Positions 56,835 to 64,000 of a stretch of 64,000 nt of DNA are shown piece by piece. This DNA is from Euphorbia lathyris (Eukaryota > Streptophyta > Magnoliopsida > Malpighiales > Euphorbiaceae). The notes under the pieces are model-generated. The model was not told where the DNA came from and ran no database searches. It saw nothing but the letters and a program-made list of their open reading frames with translations. The DNA lies in the NCBI RefSeq assembly GCF_963576675.1, contig NC_088916.1, forward strand, positions 10,206,501 to 10,270,500, written 5' to 3'. The position numbers and the translations under genes are program-made. Position 1 is the stretch's first letter; each line of letters opens with the position of its first letter.

Positions 56835-57673
56835 TGCTCCATTTTGATAAATGGAAATATGAGGTAGTCAAAATATTGTTTTTGCTTGTTAAAATTGTGG
56901 TATTCTCTGATTAAATACAGCTGATGTACTGCCATTGCTGATAAATGGAAATGAGATTCTGCCATAGGCTTTAGAGGACTTTGTGGGAGATTTGGCTAGT
57001 AGTTCCAAACTTACTGTTCATCCCGATGGTGATCAGTGTTCAGTGCTTGTACCCGAGTTTAGATATTTTCAGGTTCAGCTTGAATAAATTTACAAGTGTT
57101 GTTTCATTCTTAGTATTTAAATCAGCATAATGTAGATAAATAATTATTGCTATTCTTGTGACGCTCATTAAGAATTGAGGAATCAGCTCAACGGATAATA
57201 TTTCCAAAATAGAAACACTACTTTGTCTCTTTATCGCTCATTAAGAATTGAGGAATCAGCTCGGCATATAATATTTCCAAAATAGAATTATCATTTGGAA
57301 TTGGTACTTAGAAATTGAACATAACTGTTGATATCTTGTGCATATGAGTAGGACAACATATTCATTTTCTGAAAAACAATTTCTTGTTTCAGTCGTATAT
57401 CATCATCTTTCCAAAATAGGTCAATTACCAAATTAAGCTAATGGTGCTTCATTCCTATGCTTCAAGCAGGTTTCTTAACCAGAAACTACCTTGGTTCAAC
57501 ATTCTGAAATATTTTTGGTGTCCAATACAAAAGCCCTTAGAAGAAAAGAGGCATACAATAAATAGGCAATGATCATTTGGAATTGGAAATTGGAAATTGA
57601 AAATCAAGTAGAATGACATATTCATTATCTAAAAAACCAGTTCTTATTTCAGTCATATAGGAATCAACACTAC

Positions 57674-59505
57674 CACATGTTTTGCTGCTGCTATGTTTCT
57701 TGTTTCGTTGAGTTAATATATTATCGTATCTTCTTAACTTCACTGGGTTATTTACTTATTGTTTTGTGCTTATCTGCTGTGTTGATCTATTGCATGACCT
57801 TTCTCAAATGTCTACTTACCTAAAACTCATTGAACAAAGTAAACTAAAATTTATGAACATAAAAATCTGTACAAGTACTTGGCCACTGAGTAAAACTACT
57901 CAGCTCCAACTAACTTACTCAGCTTACTTCTACACTGATAACTGAAGTTAATCTTCCGCTTAACCAAGTATCAAAACTGAGTAAAGATAAAACGTTCCAA
58001 GTGCTGACCTTCTTCTAAAGCTGACCTTAGACCTACTTAATTAAACATTAAAATGTTTAAAGTAAGACTAAGTCAGTAGTTCAACCCTTACGGGGGAGAT
58101 TCTTCAGAAATTAAGAAAAGGTCAACTATCATGGGGAAGCTCAACACTGAGTTCCTTACTGAATATTTTTTCCAACATCAAAATGGGGGAGTTTGTTGAA
58201 ACACCTTTCCACATGATTTTGATTTGACAAAATTACTTAAGAATAATTAAATCTGCATGATAAAAATATTCTAACACATTAAATTTAAATGCTTTGATTT
58301 ATTTGTACTAATGTGTTTGTTCAATGTTGAGTATTTTAATTCATAAGACATTAAGTTGTAAAGCCCAAAGGCCAACAAGAGAAAGTCAAGCCCAAGTCAA
58401 CGTCTGAAAGTCACACGGCCCAAGAAGATAAAAACGCAGCTCAAGCTGAACGAAACGCAAGCCCAGCAAGAAGAAGGATCGAGAAGCCTTCGACCAAAAG
58501 CTTCAAGATGAAGCTGCTGAGTTATGCAACAAGAAAGTCAGGTCAGCGGCTGACCTGAACAAACTTGGAGATAAAGCATTTCTATTTTGGGTAAAGTTCA
58601 GAAGACGCAAGAAGCTGTCTAGAAGACTTTGCCAAAAATGTGGAAACATTCTGATCAGCCTGACGAAAAGCTGCTGAGCACTGTCGAAGACAGAAGATAC
58701 AAGAATGTGATTGGCTGAGGACACTGAGCACGTACTGAGTGAAAGCGATAGAAAGCCGTTTCCCTCTAACGGTTATTTCGAAATTCGAAATTACCGGTGC
58801 ATCAAGGGTCACTATAAATAGGCCACTCAAACGCTTCATTCGATGCAGATCTTCAATCAAGTCGAAACACTGACCAGATTGATATTCAAAGTTCTGTTAA
58901 GAAAAGCAAAGAAAATCTTACACCAATTCTAATCTTGTGTAAAAGTCTAGAGTGATTTTATTTCATCTAATGTGTTCTTAGCAATTGTTGTTTAGAACAA
59001 AAACACTTATCATTTCTAAAAGTATAGAAAGGAGAAGCTGAGTACTCGGTCATAGTACTCAGCGGTAGAAATAGGATTGAGTAGAGGAATAGAGGAAAGT
59101 ACTCTTGTATACTCAGTTGCTATTGTAAAAGGTTTGTGCTCTACCTTATAAAAGAGCTCAGTAGAGGATTCTAAAAAGCTCGGAAGGAATTCTGGGGACT
59201 GGAGGTAGGCGGAAAGGCCGAACCAGGATACGTCTGCTGAGTAATATCTTTCTAACCCTTATCTCCTTAACATATTGCTTGCTATAATACTGCCTAGTTA
59301 AAATACTAAAAAGAACATAAACTGAGTTGAGTGAACTGTGAAGCTGAGTTCAGGAACAGATTCAGACTTAGTCACCTGTTGACTAAGCTTGTATCTAAAA
59401 CTTACTCAGTATCACTGTTCTAAAAGACTTTGAAAAAGTCTAAGTTCAAATTAACAGTCAGCCTAACGTGAATTTTTTTAAAAAGTTCCTAACCCCCCCT
59501 CCTTG
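57674..59505 (+). mobile_element. Sirevirus-like 3' end and LTR, distal copy
   Basis: Same polypurine tracts and LTR start (58194) as the proximal copy, but the last ~22 bp of the LTR are removed by the deletion that joins it to the LINE flank at 59505/59506. Confidence 0.7.
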
Positions 59506-59523
59506 CAACCATACACCTAACAC

Positions 59524-60823
59524 TGCTGATTATTGCATTTGGAAGCGAAGCAACGAGGGGCGAGTTTGTTGTTAACTCATTTTACTCGACTCTAACATCA
59601 AGCACTAGGACGGTGGACTGGAAAAAGTTCATTTGGGGGCCTCTGATTCCCCCTTCTAGATCAATGACCGTGTGGAGGGTGGTACATGGTCAAATTCCAA
59701 CCCAGTCTCTACTTCAGCGGAAAGGGATTCATATGGCTACCCATTGTGTGCTTTGCTATGTAGCTATAGAAAATATAGATCACTTATTTATTCATTGTTC
59801 CTTTGTAGGCTCCTTTTGGCGGGTGATTGGTAGGATTTTTTATCGAGCAATATCCATCTCCTCTAGCTTTGGTTCCTTTTTCGACAACATTTGTAATATG
59901 AAATTTGGATCCCAGGTTACTGCTCATTGGATCCTGGCTTTCGTCTCATGTGTCTGGCTCATATGGCAAAAAAAAAATGAAGCCTTGTTTAATCCAGAGA
60001 TCCCTTCAATCCAAAATGTCATTTGCCTGCTATAGTGTCTTATTCGTGAACCGTATTTAATAATCAAGGGGTGCTTCTATACACAACGTGATGCTATTAT
60101 TCTAGCTTGGTTACAAATCCCGCAGTGGCCGCCTCCTACTCCGAACATCATCCAGGTCCGGTGGATCAGTCCGCCTCAAAACTGGCTGAAAGTTAATGTC
60201 GATTGATCAACGCTTGGAGCTCCAGGGGCAGGGGTGCTGGTGGGATTTTTCACACAAACCGGGGATCCACTAGGAGTTTTGAATTTCCTATCCCGTCAAC
60301 CTTCACCTATATAGCATAGCTGAAAGTAATAATTTTTGCAGTTGATATGGCTTGGGAGAAAAATTGGCATAATTTATGGATTGAATCCGACTCAACGTTT
60401 GTGGTTAATAAATTGAAATTGAGATCAATACAGGTTCCTTGATCTGTCCATGAAGAATGGATGAAATGCCTCAACCAATGCTCGTAGATGATGATTGTAA
60501 TTACTCACATCTACAGAGAAGACAATCATGTAGCGGATGCCTTGGCCCGCTTCAGTGTTTCTTCCTCAGACATCACTTGGTGGCACTCGACGCCAGCCTT
60601 TTGTCATTCAATGCTGTTTGATGATATTTATAATATTGGTCACTTTAGCTTTCGTTAGTTTCTTTGTTCTTTGTTTTTTGGATTCTTTCTCCTCCTCTTG
60701 TTTGACATTATAATTTTTTATTTATTGATTTTTTTTCGGGTTTTACAGTGCTTGAACTTGGAGTACCGACCTAGTTGGGATGTCAAGTTTCAAGTTATTG
60801 TATCGTCCCATTTCTTATAAAAA
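59524..60823 (+). mobile_element. 5'-truncated LINE, distal copy
   Basis: Same 17-bp flanks (59507-59523 and 60824-60840). The A run at 59968-59977 is 10 bases, which keeps the zf-RVT frame open through EALFNPEIPSIQNVICLL; the proximal copy is shifted there. The RNase H stops are shared. Confidence 0.92.
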
Positions 60824-60840
60824 AACCATACACCTAACAC

Positions 60841-62778
60841 CCATAACTACCTAATTGAAAGCAAGTTTATGTAGATGATTTGTAAAGAAGCCTGCTAATT
60901 AAGATAGTTTCTTGAGAGAGGACAATATGTTATTCCTAACAAAATAGTACAATATCTCATGGTGAGGAGCGAAATGCAAACAACTAAAAAATAAGTAACC
61001 AAACGTCTTCTAAACTTGCAGTTAATCTTTTAGTGCTTCTTTTCTTTTTCTTTTTTCATAAATATATTGTGCTCTTATGAAGATTGAAATTTGGGTTTTC
61101 TTTTAAATATAAATGGCTATGATTTTTTTATATATTTTATGAAATATTTCAAATTGATCCAATGGAAAAGATGGATGTTTACAACTATGATTAAATAACA
61201 TCTCAAACAAATTTATAAATTTAAATTAATCTTAGAACGAAGCGACATTTATAGGTAAAGAAAGAATCAACAAACTTATATTTCAGAAGCGGTGAAACAT
61301 TGCCATTTTGATTAAAGCAAGAAAAAATGAGAAGATTTAAAAAGGGTAGAAATATAGATACTATATGTACGCATTTGATCTTACAATTAGATAATATATT
61401 CTTAAGGAATAATTCAAATTCATCGTAAGATAATTCCGTAAGATAATTCCATATTTACTAGTGTACTATTAATTCAAAATTTTAATCTATTTTATATTAA
61501 TTAATCAGAATTTAAGGAAAGATGTTGTTATTTGACTTATTATTTTTCTCTAGTTATATGCACATAAAAATCTATATTTAAATGAATTTATAAATGAAAT
61601 AATCACAATTTTTTTAATATAAAAGTAATAATTTAGATTTTTCATATTTTCACATGATATAACATTTATGGCCGAGACTACTTTTATCTCTAAACATCGA
61701 ACTTTATTATACTTATCCGATGAAAAAAAACCACTAATACTTTTTCCTTAAGTTTCTTCACGATGGTGATCAATTTTTTATCAACTTTTTTTATTCTAAA
61801 TTTTTTATTTTGCTTTACCAAACTTTCATGTTCTAATTAATAAAGAGATAAAGTTTAAATTTAACCCCAACGTTTTAAGGGAAGTGCATATTTAGCCTTA
61901 TAACATATGAAAAAATTGGTTTGACCGGCATTTAACTGCCACTTCAAAACTTTCAAATATCAATTATGTCTAAGATATTTAGTGTATTACTAAAAAAATT
62001 ATAAAATTTCTGTTAAAATGCTAAAAACTAAATCTGCTATATATATAGTTAATCATAATTTTTTTTATCAAACTGTCTAAAATATTTACTACGTTATTAA
62101 TATACTTATAAAAAACCAACAAAAAAATATATGAAACTACTTCAATTTATTGATAAACTTACTTGTAAAGTCCAATGTGACACTTAAATAACAATTAAAC
62201 CATTTTTTTCAAATTTTTGATAATGTCTGGCTAAAATAGATCTTGCTTAGAATTGTTAGGGCTAAATTTCATACATTATGGCTAAATTTGCATTTTGCCT
62301 GAAACGTTAAAGTTAAAGACTTAAAATTCTTTCTTAATTAAAAAATCGTTAAAATATTATTTTAATAATAGTTTAATAAAAAATCATGAGGACTTTTTTT
62401 AAGGACACTAATAGGTGAAATTGGTTCTAAAGCTTTTATAGAAACTGCACTTAGTGTAATTAATAAATGGGATAAGAATCGAATTTGACTCTAACATTTT
62501 CGGTGGAACGCATATTTAATCCTAATATATGAAGTTGTGAAAATTTAACCCTAATGTTTTCAAACAAAACTAATTTTAGTTCTATGTTACCGAAAATTTG
62601 AAAAAACCTGTTTAAATATTGTTTAACTATGTCATGGGACCTTATAAACATGTATTTCATATCTTAGGATTAAATCTACATTTTAATAGGGTTAGGTTAA
62701 ATCTGAACTTATCTTTAATAAATAGATTTTAAAAATTAAAGAAATTAAAAAAAAAAAATCAGAAGTTGATAAGTTTGA
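60841..62778. other. AT-rich DNA and dispersed repeat, distal copy
   Basis: Same as 22480-24417 with single-base changes only. No gene. Confidence 0.6.
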
Positions 62779-63551
62779 CAGATCAAGCTGAGGTATGACT
62801 ATACCAAATTACCAATTGAAGACCTGACATAATGTGAATACACCTACATAAACAGCTCATTTTGGTTCTTATACCTACAAAAATAAAAGAAATTGGAGTA
62901 AGTTGTGAGGGGTGGGTTTCTGGGTTCTGCGAAGACCAACCCCTCCATCTCGCAGGAAACAGTGAAGCAGCAGTTTATATTTCATAGATCAAGATGGCAT
63001 TGATGGGATGCGATTGCGTTTAGGTTTACAAACTGCATTCATAAATCAGCATCTGGTCTATCCTTCCCAAGTAGTAGAAGGACCATCAACTGTATAGTCA
63101 TAAACCCATACAAATGATTTTCATTTTGTTGATCAATGTACTTGAAAAGCTTGTGCCAGAGTGGATTTTCAAGAAGCTTGCACTTTATACAGGTGAGTCT
63201 ATTATACTTAGGCTCAAAATCATGCTTAGGCTCCGCTGATTTATAAATGGAGTTGCTCATGAGTGACTGTCTTATTTACATTTTGAATGATTTTTTACTG
63301 TTGATTGGTTGTGTGCATCATCAAGAAAATGACAAACTTGAACCTAAGGTTGCTGCATATAAAAATACAAATACACCTACAAAAACAAAGAGAGTGGTGG
63401 GTCTTCTCTGCCGCGATAACCCAACCCCTGCTTCTGGTCAGAAACAAGCGGCTGTTGGATCATCCACGGATAGTCATGAATCCATACAAAATTATCTTCA
63501 TGATTCCAAACAAACAGATATTGGAGGTAATTGCTTACCTTTTTTTTTCTT
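62779..63551 (+). pseudogene. CDT1: Unit U4 head and CDT1 piece, distal copy
   Basis: Same arrangement as 24418-25190, including VLEKLVPEWIFKKLALYTG at about 63139. Confidence 0.7.
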
Positions 63552-63753
63552 GTTTACAATCTGCTTAGAATAGGAAGAAAAGAAGTTTATTTCACTTATG
63601 ATCTTGATATTTGTTTTATACAGGAGATATTTGCACAGCTAGTCAATGTCCAGATGTTGGTAGTTGAATTTTTTTTTTTAATTTTATGCAATTTGAAACT
63701 GTGAAAAATCGTTAACCATGCTTAAAAATGTGTCTGGTTTGATTGATATTGCA

Positions 63754-63974
63754 GGATGACGTGTATGGGGTGTGGCGTGGCTGTTTAGAGCTACAAATAA
63801 AATGTATTACTATAATATGTTGAAATCAATTGGAAATGATGATCAACCCCACCTTTTTTGTTGGGACAATAAGTATGCTGGTGCACATGTTCTCTTATCA
63901 AGGATATGTAGATATGTTCTAGGATATCTATTTAGAATCATGGGTGGAGTGACAGAAGTCATGGATTGTTGACT
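63754..63974 (+). pseudogene. GH9 endoglucanase fragment, distal copy
   Basis: Same AWLFRATNKMYYYN and WDNKYAGAHVLLSR frame as 25393-25613. The window ends 26 bases later, exactly at the start of the long hairpin in the proximal copy. Confidence 0.8.
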
Positions 63975-64000
63975 ACTCTAAAGTTGGTACGAAGAAGAAG

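Larger units (their letters stand above)
39344..64000. repeat. Distal copy of the ~39.3-kb direct duplication
   Basis: It matches 1-25639 from GTAAGGACTGCAGCTTAAAC at 39344 to the window end. It reads seamlessly from the single-copy region on its left. Copy-specific changes: one extra 17-bp minisatellite unit at about 44313, an intact MITE left end (46366-46498), the ancestral LTR end at about 52674, loss of 1121 bp at 59505/59506, and shorter A and C runs. Confidence 0.97.

Overview
This is plant nuclear DNA, most likely from a eudicot. It is AT-rich, the gene pieces keep GT/AG-like intron borders, and it carries plant-type repeats: a Sirevirus-like LTR, a Tork/Tnt1-like Copia pol, an L1-type LINE end with zf-RVT and RNase H, several MITEs, and a Mutator-like element holding a plant mobile domain (PMD) gene. 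I see no rRNA, tRNA, CRISPR array or bacterial-type operon. No clearly intact host gene is present; nearly every recognisable coding piece is a broken relic or a transposon protein.

Large-scale layout. Bases 1-25639 recur almost identically, in the same orientation, at 39344-64000. The offset starts at 39343 and drifts to 38361 through a few indels, so this is a tandem copy with a period of about 39.3 kb (or two haplotypes placed end to end by the assembler). The distal copy runs off the window, and 25640-39343 is seen only once. Differences include a 1121-bp segment found only in the proximal copy (20022-21142), 133 bp of a MITE end found only in the distal copy (46366-46498), a small replaced patch near 13190, and homopolymer changes.

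Inside one period, a smaller unit has been amplified about five times. Its parts are the 3' exons of the replication-licensing factor CDT1, pieces of a class II trehalose-6-phosphate synthase (TPS), and in two units a fragment of a GH9 endo-1,4-beta-glucanase. Units lie at about 7.6-10.8 kb (U1), 12.4-13.0 kb (U2), 13.35-18.2 kb (U3), 24.4-30.6 kb (U4) and 34.5-39.7 kb (U5). U4 and U5 also hold a long near-palindrome (arms about 310-320 bp) and an inverted copy of the TPS 3' exon. Introns are retained, so the amplification was at the DNA level and not by retroposition.

Mobile elements separate and break these units: a Tourist-like MITE (618-1017), a fold-back MITE (1169-1443), a 3.1-kb PMD-carrying Mutator-like element (3009-6125) with a 33-bp-period palindrome array, two hAT-like MITEs (7004-7552 and 7857-8079), another long-TIR MITE (11386-11829), a Copia LTR/primer-binding-site stub (13044-13345), a Sirevirus 3' end (18190-20043), a 5'-truncated LINE with a 17-bp target-site duplication (21161-22462), and a 5'-truncated Copia element (31648-34554) that abuts a roughly 355-bp tandem repeat.

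The best candidate for something undescribed is the chimeric CDT1/TPS/GH9 pseudogene array. It carries matching exon pieces on both strands plus two long hairpins, an arrangement that could make small RNAs against its parent genes. That role is inference and cannot be shown from sequence alone.
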